A DNA stretch of 64,000 nt. It comes from Flavipsychrobacter sp. GTDB lineage: Bacteria; Bacteroidota; Bacteroidia; Chitinophagales; Chitinophagaceae. Position 1 is the first letter of the stretch, and each line of letters begins with the position of its first letter. The notes under the pieces are model-generated. The model was not told where the DNA came from, ran no database searches, and saw only the letters and a program-made list of their open reading frames with translations. Position numbers and translations under genes: made by a program. This document shows, in pieces, positions 35,550 through 43,983 of the stretch. Location of the stretch: assembly GCA_016787265.1 (NCBI GenBank), contig JAEUVF010000003.1:124001-188000 (forward strand), in the 5' to 3' direction.

Positions 35550-35711
35550 TTATTTTTTGCGACCTGAAATCAAACCAGCACTCAGCAAGCCGATTCCCAA
35601 TCCGATTAATAAACCTATATGGACCCGTTTGATAAAGATGCCGATAATCAGCCCTATGCCGATTGCCAGTGCAATCCCGATATCTCTCCTGCTATTATTT
35701 TTTGTTGCCAT
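35550..35711 (-). CDS. 53-residue membrane protein
   Basis: Starts MATKNNSRRDIG, continues with two Gly/Ile-rich hydrophobic spans (IALAIGIGLIIGIFI and HIGLLIGLGIGLLSAGLI) and ends SGRKK. It starts 2 bp after the PIG-L stop on the same strand and is 52 bp upstream of the 39-residue frame, so it fits in the operon. Glycine-zipper-like composition suggests a small two-span membrane protein; function unknown. Confidence 0.7.
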   Translation of the reverse strand: MATKNNSRRDIGIALAIGIGLIIGIFIKRVHIGLLIGLGIGLLSAGLISGRKK

Positions 35712-35713
35712 TC

Positions 35714-38221
35714 TTAGAATTGCTTTTTCTGATTCAACCCGATAAGGTTAGCCAGCAACCGGTAAGCCCCGGGAACACCCGCAGGCAATTGGCGGAAGAA
35801 AACTAAACCGGTATACGTAAAATAACCTTTTCCATACTTTGCAATGATCAGGCTTCCATCATCGGGCTTCTCATCCGGATCGTTCATGGACAGAATGGTT
35901 TCAAAACGGGAATCAAAATTCGCTGCATGGTAAATGCTCCGCTCCTGCTTCCATCCCGCAAAATCGGCCAGGGTAATTTTATTGGGAAAATTAAGTACAG
36001 GATGAATTGGATTAATGAACTTAACGGGTGCATTTTCATCCGTAATACGGTTACGCACAATTGTAAAAGGATAAGGACCTATTTTTGACTTTACAGTTCC
36101 CAACTGGTTGGATGTATTATATTGAACAATCATGTTCCCGCCTGCTTCCACATATGCCATCAACTTCGGATAATGATTACCGAGAGATTCCATAACATTA
36201 TATGCCCGCACACCAGTTATGATTGCATCCAGCTTTTTTAAATCGTAAGATCCGAGCGTTACTTCATCCAAAACCACTACTGAATATCCCATTTGTTTTA
36301 ATGCTTCGGGAATCGCATCCCCTGACCCAGGAATATAACCAACCATTTTGCCCACCACCCGTATTTCCTCTTTCACTACCGTTACACTGGTTGGCAGGAA
36401 ATAATGAATATTGGGAATATGATCGTATTGAATCAGCTTCAGCCCATTGTTGTATCGTACACGCCTGTTTGCTTCAGGAATTTCAACCCATGGATAAATG
36501 CGATCTGGCACTTTCCCTTTAAACAACGTATCCAACGGCAGGATCACTGACTGCATCGTATTTTTCGGCAATGGTAATTTATAGGAAAGGCTTTTCTGTG
36601 TATTCTTCTCTCCTTCCATAAGATCGAACAAGAATCGTCCCTTTACAGTATCACGTTGCTGATAACTTTTATAAATCAATTGCAGGTGTTGGGGATGTTT
36701 GGGAACAAGATTATTCAAAACCACAGCAGGCTGCAATCCCAATACAATAGGCGAAACAACCATTACCGGTTGATAGATTTCACCTTTTACAGGATCTGTA
36801 TATTTATACTGCAACGGTATGCGCTGCCGGAACTCTGTATTCTCCACTTTGTATCGCAATTCCATCTCATCCCACTGGATTTCTGCATTTCCAATATGAC
36901 TGGGAACCTTTACAGTAAAACTACCTGAATCCATTTGCTCACGAAGCCAGTAAGGTTGTGTTTTATTGAAATCTTCAACAATAAGCCGGGAAAACTTTTT
37001 ACTCATAAACTCATTACCAACGGCAATCGGTGCAAGCTGAAAACTGGTATCTTCCAGTTCCAGTGTAAGGTCGTTTACAGGAATTTTACTGGTGTTAATT
37101 ACATTGAAACTTATTTGAAGAGAATCACCAGTAACGGCAACCTGCTGACTGGCTATAGCTTCCACATAAAAACCCAGGCAGGCAGTAATCAGCTGTTGAA
37201 TCTCCGCTTTCTTTTTTGCCTTCCAATAATAATCTTTTACGTTTTGATCTACTTTGTTATAAAGACGAACAAGGGATGGAACGGAAGATGCGGGGTGTGT
37301 TGGACTAAACTGTTGAATTAGTGAATCAACAGAAGCGTTGAATTGTTTTTCATTTATCCTGGACCAGTCAGTAGTAACATCATCAAAAAGATCATTTCTG
37401 AGCGGAACACCATCCGTATGCGAAAAATATTCATATTGGTGTCCTCGCTGAGCCGGCACACCGAATCCCTGGCTTTTATGCTGACTTCTGCTTTCTGCTG
37501 AAATTTCACCATATCCTTTGCCGAGTAAAGGATTAAAAATCCCAACATCAATTTTATATTGGTCCTCACTCTGCGTATTAGCCGAACCGAAATTATAGGT
37601 ATTCCATAAAATGCGCTTGGGCTTCCAGGGTTCGGTCATCACAAATTGCTCCGGGAAACGATTTGGGTCTCCTGCTGCCTTAAACGCTTCGATGGCCAAT
37701 GCCGCAGAAGCAGAGTGATGGCCATGCCCCGCTCGCGAATCCGGTGGGAAACGGGTTATGATAACATCCGGCTTAAAACGTCTGATCACAAATACCACAT
37801 CTGCAAGGATTTTCTCCTTATTCCAGATGCGTAGTGCTTCCTCCGTTGATTTGCTGAAACCAAAATCAAATGCACGCGTGAAAAACTGTTCTGCTCCATC
37901 AATTCTCCTGGCAGCCAGTAACTCCTGCGTGCGGATTAATCCCAAAGAAACTCCCTGTTCGTCTCCTATAAGATTTTGGCCACCATCGCCACGGGTCAGC
38001 GACAAGTATCCTGTCCGATATTTTTTTTCATTTGCCAGGTATGCCAGCAACCTGGTATTTTCATCATCAGGGTGTGCCGCAATATAAAGTACAGACCCAA
38101 GTACTTTGAGTTTTTCAAATCCCTGTAAAATATCTGCGGATGATTTACTGACCGGTTTTTGGGCCAGCAGACAGATGGGAAAAAATGCCCCGAAAACAAA
38201 GGCGCGTAAATATTTGCTCAT
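35714..38221 (-). CDS. Exported PIG-L family deacetylase, large
   Basis: 835 residues with signal peptide (to CLLAQ). PIG-L/LmbE zinc motif AHPDDENTRLLAYLAN at residues about 48-64, with GDGGQNLIG and the distal GHGHHSASA His cluster; the family removes N-acetyl groups from amino sugars. After about residue 330 come beta-rich and a late GATase/DJ-1-like domain (KKLDAIITGVRAYNVME ... NMIVQYNTSN), as in the large Bacteroidota PIG-L proteins. Exported, so it would act on extracellular or cell-wall glycans. Upstream lies the M14 peptidase gene, separated by a REP palindrome at 38242-38286. Confidence 0.94.
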   Translation of the reverse strand: MSKYLRAFVFGAFFPICLLAQKPVSKSSADILQGFEKLKVLGSVLYIAAHPDDENTRLLAYLANEKKYRTGYLSLTRGDGGQNLIGDEQGVSLGLIRTQELLAARRIDGAEQFFTRAFDFGFSKSTEEALRIWNKEKILADVVFVIRRFKPDVIITRFPPDSRAGHGHHSASAALAIEAFKAAGDPNRFPEQFVMTEPWKPKRILWNTYNFGSANTQSEDQYKIDVGIFNPLLGKGYGEISAESRSQHKSQGFGVPAQRGHQYEYFSHTDGVPLRNDLFDDVTTDWSRINEKQFNASVDSLIQQFSPTHPASSVPSLVRLYNKVDQNVKDYYWKAKKKAEIQQLITACLGFYVEAIASQQVAVTGDSLQISFNVINTSKIPVNDLTLELEDTSFQLAPIAVGNEFMSKKFSRLIVEDFNKTQPYWLREQMDSGSFTVKVPSHIGNAEIQWDEMELRYKVENTEFRQRIPLQYKYTDPVKGEIYQPVMVVSPIVLGLQPAVVLNNLVPKHPQHLQLIYKSYQQRDTVKGRFLFDLMEGEKNTQKSLSYKLPLPKNTMQSVILPLDTLFKGKVPDRIYPWVEIPEANRRVRYNNGLKLIQYDHIPNIHYFLPTSVTVVKEEIRVVGKMVGYIPGSGDAIPEALKQMGYSVVVLDEVTLGSYDLKKLDAIITGVRAYNVMESLGNHYPKLMAYVEAGGNMIVQYNTSNQLGTVKSKIGPYPFTIVRNRITDENAPVKFINPIHPVLNFPNKITLADFAGWKQERSIYHAANFDSRFETILSMNDPDEKPDDGSLIIAKYGKGYFTYTGLVFFRQLPAGVPGAYRLLANLIGLNQKKQF

Positions 38222-38241
38222 TGTTTTGTAAAATACTAAAG

Positions 38242-38286
38242 TTCACCCGACCGGTGGCACCGGTCGGGTGCCACCGGTCGGGTGAA
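38242..38286. repeat. REP palindrome, copy A (solo)
   Basis: TTCACCCGACCGGT, GGC, ACCGGTCGGGTG, CC, ACCGGTCGGGTGAA in order: one inverted and two direct 12-bp half-units (CACCCGACCGGT / ACCGGTCGGGTG). The first two form a perfect 12-bp hairpin with a 3-base loop. It lies in the 69-bp gap between the M14 and PIG-L genes, 2.6 kb from the two copies flanking the RAYT gene, and is far more GC-rich than its surroundings. Confidence 0.92.
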
Positions 38287-38290
38287 ACTC

Positions 38291-40813
38291 TTATTGTCCT
38301 GTTAAAAATAATGCGTTACAAAGCAGCAGCTTCCCGTTTTCCCAAAAGCTTCGGAAGATTGGGTTGTCAGCAAAATAGATTACCTGTCCACGACCAATAT
38401 CCTGTGCACCAATAAGCAGCGCATCATTTAATTTGGGTCGTATATCTACACCCGCAAATCCGCTGATATAGCCATCACGCTTAATCACACCAACATTCCA
38501 ACCATCTTCCTTGAAGAATTCATACAGGTTTGCGTCCTGCTTAAGGCTATAATAAAAATCAGGATAACCAAATCCAAGCGGATGTGTGTTATCCAGTTCG
38601 AGGCGGAAAATTGATCCGGGCATGCTGTTTTTCAACCAATCACGCTCCCGGTTTTCGAATTTTTTTAAAACGGAATAATCTGTTTTTCCTTCTGATTTTT
38701 TATCCTCACCATCTTTCATTTTAATTCCCCAGTCGGCCCTTGCCATCTGAGCAACCGCATTTTCGATTGCGATTATCTTTCCTCCTCTGCGAACCCATGC
38801 TTTTAAATCTTCATTGAGTTCCTTTTTATTGAAGAAATCATAATTGCCGTCCGCCAGAATCAGGACATCATATTTGTTCATACCCTCCCTGATAAAATCA
38901 TTTGAACTCATTACAGTTACGGGATATTTCAATTGCGTATCAAAAAAATGCCAAAGCTCACCGAAACCCAGGGAAGAAATATTTTCTCCTGCTAAGAGAG
39001 CAACTTTTGGTGCATTGATTATTCGAACACTACTTGAGCCAAAATCATACCCTCTTTCAACGAAACCGGATGGAATAGAATAAAACTGCGATTTTGTTTC
39101 AGCAGCAATCTCTTCCACTTCTTTTAAAAGTGCCTTTCCTGCATTTGCCGCTTTGGTAACCAGCAGGCTTCCTTTTTCAAAACTCTGATTTCCTGACTGA
39201 AATGGCTGTTGTGCAAATCGTACTTTCAATCCTTTTTTCAACGCTGCAGACAGGAATTTTGCACTATTTAACCCATCCCATTTAATCGCATAAGCGTAAG
39301 CGTTAGGATCAACTGCAACATCTTTTACTGATGGGACATTTTTGGTTGTGGTACTTATGAAGTTTGCAACGCCATAGGTTTTCAAACCATATACATATGG
39401 CATAGACCATGCTGTAATATCGTAAGTGGCGGAATCAGTAATGGTGGAATTTCGTTCAAACAATACTTTAACGAAATTTCCTTTGGGTTGATTCAGATTA
39501 ATTACAATATCTCCCGGCTCTGCTTTAAAACTCTCCGACTTTCCGGTAAAATAATTCAACCCGGAATAGGTTGCGTTGGATGCATAACTCCAATCAACCA
39601 GGTTATTATCGAGTAAGGTGGTAAGCCTGTTTACACGATCGGTACCATCATTTTTAATTACCCAGGATTTGAACTCACCGGCAGGCTTCGCTAACACGTT
39701 GGTAAAATAACTTCTGAATTCCTTAACAACGCGGCTGGCATGCTGGGCAGTAATCTCAACGGTACTGATCCCGGTTGTAAAATGATGTTGAACTCGATCA
39801 ACCAGGGTCAGCGTATCACCATCTTCGTTTATAATTCCCAAACCAGCACGTATCCCTCCCTGTTCGTACGTCATACCAATTGCTCCATGATAAGTCGGAT
39901 AGGTATCACCGTAAGATGGATAAAAAAGATCGAATCGTTCCTTGGTAAAATACAGCCAACCCTCTTTATCAAAGTAACGGGCATGATTTTTTCCTATCAT
40001 GGTTTGGAATTCACGCTGCCAGGGAGTGATCACTTCATGAAATGGCTCAGCTGCAGGTGCAAAATAATAAGGCTCATTTACACCCTGTTCGTGAAAATCC
40101 ACGTGAACCTGCGGAAGCCAGGTATTATAAACTTTTAACCGATGCTGACTTTCCTTCTGAGTCTGCCAGGCCCAATCGCGGTTCAGGTCAAAATTATAGT
40201 GATTACTTCTACCTCCGGGCCAGGGTTCACGATGTTCTCTTGCAACGGGCTCCGGATTGATTGTTTTTCCAATAACCGTTGTATACCAGTTTACATACCG
40301 GTCGCGTCCATCTGGATTCAGACATGGATCAATCAGTACTACCGTATTCTGCAACCACTTTCGTGATTCTGTATTGGATGGATTTACCAATTCATAAGCA
40401 GTTAACATAGCAGCCTCGGAAGAGGATGTTTCGTTTCCATGCACATTATAGCTTAACCACACGATGGCAGGTGCATTTTCATTTGGTGCCGCTTTATCAC
40501 GGGTGGCATTCGCAAGACGAAGATTGTTGATTCGAATAGCTTCAATATTGGCCATATTTTGAGCACTGGCAATAGTTGCCAGTAAAAGAGGGCGGCCTTC
40601 ATTGGTTTCCCCATATTGCTGGAGTTTGAATTGCTGGGGTGCTTCCTTGGCGAGATGCTCAAAGTATTGCACAATCCGGTAATGAGGCGTGTAGTGTGTA
40701 CCTACCTTGTACCCTAAAAACGATTCCGGCGATTTTAATTGTGCCCTGGTTCCGGAAACCAGCAAAAGGACACCCGCCAAACAAATTAATCTTCTCATAT
40801 ATATGTTATTCAT
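38291..40813 (-). CDS. Exported M14-family zinc carboxypeptidase
   Basis: 840 residues from ATG 40813 (ATG 40798, five codons later, gives an equally good signal peptide MRRLICLAGVLLLVSGTRAQ). Zinc-site motifs NVHGNETSSSEAAM (His, Glu), FDLNRDWAW and HVDFHEQGVNEPYYF (His), and the TGISTVEITAQHA segment with the likely catalytic Glu, fit M14 peptidases. A C-terminal GATase1-like domain (KYDVLILADGNYDFF) follows, as in other large Bacteroidota members. Exported; would trim peptides. First gene of the leftward set; divergent from the RAYT module. Confidence 0.92.
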   Translation of the reverse strand: MNNIYMRRLICLAGVLLLVSGTRAQLKSPESFLGYKVGTHYTPHYRIVQYFEHLAKEAPQQFKLQQYGETNEGRPLLLATIASAQNMANIEAIRINNLRLANATRDKAAPNENAPAIVWLSYNVHGNETSSSEAAMLTAYELVNPSNTESRKWLQNTVVLIDPCLNPDGRDRYVNWYTTVIGKTINPEPVAREHREPWPGGRSNHYNFDLNRDWAWQTQKESQHRLKVYNTWLPQVHVDFHEQGVNEPYYFAPAAEPFHEVITPWQREFQTMIGKNHARYFDKEGWLYFTKERFDLFYPSYGDTYPTYHGAIGMTYEQGGIRAGLGIINEDGDTLTLVDRVQHHFTTGISTVEITAQHASRVVKEFRSYFTNVLAKPAGEFKSWVIKNDGTDRVNRLTTLLDNNLVDWSYASNATYSGLNYFTGKSESFKAEPGDIVINLNQPKGNFVKVLFERNSTITDSATYDITAWSMPYVYGLKTYGVANFISTTTKNVPSVKDVAVDPNAYAYAIKWDGLNSAKFLSAALKKGLKVRFAQQPFQSGNQSFEKGSLLVTKAANAGKALLKEVEEIAAETKSQFYSIPSGFVERGYDFGSSSVRIINAPKVALLAGENISSLGFGELWHFFDTQLKYPVTVMSSNDFIREGMNKYDVLILADGNYDFFNKKELNEDLKAWVRRGGKIIAIENAVAQMARADWGIKMKDGEDKKSEGKTDYSVLKKFENRERDWLKNSMPGSIFRLELDNTHPLGFGYPDFYYSLKQDANLYEFFKEDGWNVGVIKRDGYISGFAGVDIRPKLNDALLIGAQDIGRGQVIYFADNPIFRSFWENGKLLLCNALFLTGQ

Positions 40814-40851
40814 GTTGCTGAACAAAGTTCCGAAGCTAAGGAAATTCTTCC

Positions 40852-40896
40852 TTCACCCGACCGGTGCCACCGGTCGGGTGGCACCGGTCGGGTGAA
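40852..40896. repeat. REP palindrome, copy B (5' of RAYT)
   Basis: TTCACCCGACCGGT, GCC, ACCGGTCGGGTG, GC, ACCGGTCGGGTGAA. Same three-half-unit structure as copy A with the two spacers changed (GCC/GC instead of GGC/CC). It ends 65 bp before the RAYT start codon and lies about 40 bp upstream of the divergent M14 start. Confidence 0.92.
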
Positions 40897-40961
40897 AAGA
40901 CTGAAACAGATCCGGTGATCTTCACCTTGAACAGACGGATCAATCAAAAGACCTTTGAACG

Positions 40962-41537
40962 ATGAGTTCAAATACAATTATAATGGAACCCGGATTGTTT
41001 TATCATGTGTGTAACAGGGCAGTTGGAAATGATGTATTATTCAAACACTTTTTCGACTACAACGACTGGATGACCGATATTGAAAAAATCATATTGCCGG
41101 TCGCAAACCTGCACGCCTACTGCATGTTGGATAATCATTATCATTTATTGGTCAGGATTCACGAAAATGCAAGCGGAATTGAATTTAGCCAATCCATTAA
41201 TCGCCTGCAAAGTATCCATGCCAAACGCTTCAACTATAAATACAGGCGCAAAGGCGGTCTTTTTATTAGTCCGTTTAACAGAATACCAATAAAAGATGAC
41301 GAGCAACTGGCCTGGATTTTCTGGTATATACATCGTAATCCACTACACCATAGCAAAACCGGAAACTGGAAAGATTACCCATATTCCTCCTTCAGTTATT
41401 ATGAACAAAACAGGGCATTCTTTATAGACACATCCTATATGTACAATTTTTTTGGCGGCCAGGATCAACTGATAAAACATCATGAAAGCCAGGCCGATGC
41501 CTATCTGCTTATTAACAGAGCACTTATGCTGGAGTAA
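40962..41537 (+). CDS. REP-associated tyrosine transposase (RAYT, Y1_Tnp)
   Basis: 191 residues. Y1 transposase domain with N-terminal GLFYHVCNRAVGND, the HUH-type metal motif NHYHLLVRI (His59, His61) and the catalytic Tyr122 in WYIHRNPLHH, followed by YPYSSFSYY; this is the layout of TnpA_REP proteins, single-strand DNA endonucleases related to IS200/IS605 transposases. ATG 40962 is used; Met8 (40983) is also possible. The gene looks intact. Its base composition is visibly more AT-rich than the REPs. It is likely a domesticated or slowly mobile gene that spreads REP sequences. Confidence 0.95.
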   Translation: MSSNTIIMEPGLFYHVCNRAVGNDVLFKHFFDYNDWMTDIEKIILPVANLHAYCMLDNHYHLLVRIHENASGIEFSQSINRLQSIHAKRFNYKYRRKGGLFISPFNRIPIKDDEQLAWIFWYIHRNPLHHSKTGNWKDYPYSSFSYYEQNRAFFIDTSYMYNFFGGQDQLIKHHESQADAYLLINRALMLE

Positions 41538-41540
41538 TTT

Positions 41541-41581
41541 CCTCCTTCACCCGACCGGTGGCACCGGTCGGGTGAAGGAGG
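41541..41581. repeat. REP palindrome, copy C (3' of RAYT)
   Basis: A perfect hairpin with 19-bp arms (CCTCCTTCACCCGACCGGT and its complement) and loop GGC, starting 3 bp after the RAYT stop and ending 29 bp before the gamma-glutamyltransferase ATG. It has only one inverted pair, unlike copies A and B, but its arms are longer by 5 bp beyond the shared TTCACCCGACCGGT. Confidence 0.92.
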
Positions 41582-41610
41582 GTGAAGGGAAGTTTTCCTA
41601 TTTTCGGGGG

Positions 41611-43320
41611 ATGAAGACCAGAATGACAAGTGTGCTGATTGCGGTAATTATTAGCCTTGCAGCAAGCGCACAAACCAACCTCACACCCTATTCTTATTCC
41701 AGCAATAAAAAGGCTACCGGTAAAAACGGGGCTGTGGTATCAGCACATCCGTTAGCCACTCAGGCAGGCCTTGCAATCCTTCAAAAAGGAGGTAACGCCA
41801 TTGACGCAGCCATCGCCACCCAATTGGCACTGGCCGTTGTTTACCCCGGTGCGGGTAACCTGGGTGGAGGAGGTTTCCTGGTAGCCCATCTTGCCAATGG
41901 AAAACAACTCACCCTCGATTATCGCGAAAAAGCACCTGGAAAAGCACATCGCGACATGTACTTAAATCCGGATGGCAGTCCAAACCTTGATAAAAGCCAG
42001 CACGGCCATCTCGCCGCAGGCGTTCCAGGAACAGTTGCCGGTTTGTGGCAATCGCACCAGTACGGCAAATTGCCATTTAAAGACCTCGTTCAACCCGCTA
42101 TTGAACTGGCGCAAAATGGGTTCGTCATAACCGAAGCTGAAGCCCGCAGCCTCAATGGAGACCAACAAGATTTTCAAAAAAACAATACCCGTCCCCACGC
42201 ATTTACCAAAAACCAGCCCTGGGCAGCAGGCGACACACTTTTTCAACCGGATCTTGCCGCTACACTTATCCGTATCCGTGAGAAAGGCAGAAATGGGTTT
42301 TACAAAGGAAAAACCGCCAGCTTAATTACCGCTGAAATGCAACGCGGCAAAGGGATTATCACCAAAAAAGACCTGCGCAATTACCGGGCAATTGAACGAA
42401 ACCCCAGCTTCTTCAACTACAAGGACTACCAGGTGCTCACGATGCCCCTGCCCAGTAGTGGCGGGGTACTACTGCCCATGATGATGAAAATGACCGCAGC
42501 CTATCCTATCGCCAGTTATGGCTTTCACTCACCTGAAGCGGTACAGCTTATGACTGAAATTGAACGCCTCGCCTATGCCGATCGTGCCAAATATCTCGGC
42601 GACCCTGATTATTATAAAGTACCCATTGAGCAACTCCTGAGCCAGGAATATATCCAGCAAAGACTTCGGTTATACCAACCCGGCAAAGCCGGCAACAGCA
42701 GGGATATCATTGAAGGAATAGTCCCCACATTAACCAAAGAATCAGAAGAAACCACCCATCTCAGTGTATACGATGGCGAAGGCAATGCAGTTGCCGTAAC
42801 CACCACCCTAAATGGAAATTATGGATCGCATACAGTTGTTGGAGGAGCCGGGTTCCTGCTCAATAATGAAATGGATGATTTCAGTGTAAAACCCGGTGTA
42901 CCAAATATGTACGGCGCAGTTGGCGGAGAAGCCAATGCCATCGTACCCGGAAAGCGTATGCTGAGCTCCATGACCCCCACCATTGTCCTAAAAAACGGCA
43001 AACCACACATTATAACCGGCACCCCTGGGGGAACCACCATTACCACTTCCGTTTACCAAACCCTTCTGAATGCACTGGAATTTAATCTGGATGCATCAAC
43101 TACGGTTAATGCTCCCAAATTTCATATGCAATGGCTACCTGATGTAATTTATACAGAACCCGGTTTTCCAGAAAGTCTCATACAGAAACTGGAAGCCATG
43201 GGATATACTATCAAAAAAAGAGGACCCATCGGAAGAACCGAATTGATCCTTGTAAAAGAAGATGGCAGCATCGAAGCAATCGGTGATAACAGAGGCGATG
43301 ATGCCGCATTAGCTTATTAA
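41611..43320 (+). CDS. ggt: Gamma-glutamyltransferase
   Basis: 569 residues from ATG 41611, which starts a signal peptide (MKTRMTSVLIAVIISLAASAQ); the longer frame would run through the RAYT end and REP C and is rejected. GGT motifs: GGNAIDAAIATQLALAVVYPGAGNLGGGGF, nucleophile Thr381 in ETTHLSVYD, TTTLNGNYGSHTV, and MPLPSSGG (gly-gly/Ser loop). The precursor self-cleaves before Thr381. It transfers or hydrolyses gamma-glutamyl groups of glutathione and other gamma-glutamyl compounds in the periplasm. REP C immediately upstream may shape the leader. Confidence 0.95.
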   Translation: MKTRMTSVLIAVIISLAASAQTNLTPYSYSSNKKATGKNGAVVSAHPLATQAGLAILQKGGNAIDAAIATQLALAVVYPGAGNLGGGGFLVAHLANGKQLTLDYREKAPGKAHRDMYLNPDGSPNLDKSQHGHLAAGVPGTVAGLWQSHQYGKLPFKDLVQPAIELAQNGFVITEAEARSLNGDQQDFQKNNTRPHAFTKNQPWAAGDTLFQPDLAATLIRIREKGRNGFYKGKTASLITAEMQRGKGIITKKDLRNYRAIERNPSFFNYKDYQVLTMPLPSSGGVLLPMMMKMTAAYPIASYGFHSPEAVQLMTEIERLAYADRAKYLGDPDYYKVPIEQLLSQEYIQQRLRLYQPGKAGNSRDIIEGIVPTLTKESEETTHLSVYDGEGNAVAVTTTLNGNYGSHTVVGGAGFLLNNEMDDFSVKPGVPNMYGAVGGEANAIVPGKRMLSSMTPTIVLKNGKPHIITGTPGGTTITTSVYQTLLNALEFNLDASTTVNAPKFHMQWLPDVIYTEPGFPESLIQKLEAMGYTIKKRGPIGRTELILVKEDGSIEAIGDNRGDDAALAY

Positions 43321-43340
43321 CCAAACACAAGTTGAGCATT

Positions 43341-43874
43341 ATGAACCTCGGAAAAATCTACCTGGAAAGTATCCAAAATCAATTCAGGAGCTACAAAAAA
43401 CTGGGTGATAGAACCTTTGCCCAGTTAACCCAGGAAGAACTTAACCACATCCCAGCAGTTGGCTCCAACAGTATAGCTGTAATCATCAAACATATGCATG
43501 GCAACCTGCTCAGCCGCTTTACCAACTTCCTGACCGAGGATGGTGAAAAACCCTGGCGCCAGCGGGAAGAGGAATTCACCGCTGTGGAAGCACTGAGCAA
43601 AGATTCCTTGTTACAAGTTTGGGAAGAAGGCTGGAACTGCCTGTTCAGGACACTCGACCAGTTAGAACCGGATGATCTGACTAAAACCGTAACCATCCGA
43701 ACCGAACCACATTCTGCTCTGGATGCGATTAACCGGCAACTGGCACATCATGCTTCTCATGTTGGTCAAATCGTTTATCTTGGCAAAATGTATCGTGAAA
43801 ACGACTGGCAATCACTTTCAATTCCGAAGGGAGGTAGTGCATCATTCAACGAAAAAATAGCAGGAAAATCCTGA
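43341..43874 (+). CDS. DinB/DUF1572-like protein
   Basis: 177 residues from ATG 43341 (a TTG three codons earlier is ignored). Four-helix DinB-like fold suggested by FAQLTQEELNHIPAVGSNSIAVIIKHMHGNLLSRFTNFL and NRQLAHHASHVGQIVYLGKMY, with histidines in the usual metal-binding places. Members of this superfamily include thiol transferases; the role here is unknown. 20 bp after ggt, probably co-transcribed. Confidence 0.9.
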   Translation: MNLGKIYLESIQNQFRSYKKLGDRTFAQLTQEELNHIPAVGSNSIAVIIKHMHGNLLSRFTNFLTEDGEKPWRQREEEFTAVEALSKDSLLQVWEEGWNCLFRTLDQLEPDDLTKTVTIRTEPHSALDAINRQLAHHASHVGQIVYLGKMYRENDWQSLSIPKGGSASFNEKIAGKS

Positions 43875-43983
43875 ACAGCTTGCATTTACTGAAATTTCAG
43901 GTTTATTTTGTCCTATCCAACCCTGTTTAATTCCTTCCAGTTCCACAGAGAAACCATAAAATACCCTTTAAAAATTTTATTTT

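Larger units (their letters stand above)
40852..41581 (+). mobile_element. RAYT gene with flanking REP palindromes
   Basis: The unit consists of REP copy B (40852-40896), the REP-associated tyrosine transposase gene (40962-41537) and REP copy C (41541-41581). REP copies on both sides of the transposase gene are the typical RAYT arrangement, thought to mark the sequence the enzyme recognises. It occupies the divergent intergenic space between the M14 and gamma-glutamyltransferase genes, with no transposon-like terminal repeats or obvious target duplications beyond the REPs. Confidence 0.88.

Noticed and set aside
38242..41581. Rho-independent terminators at the GC-rich palindromes
   Set aside because: No T-tract follows on either strand, and three near-identical copies beside a RAYT gene point to REP elements.
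41482..41610. N-terminal extension of ggt
   Set aside because: It overlaps the RAYT 3' end and translates REP copy C; the ATG at 41611 begins a normal signal peptide.
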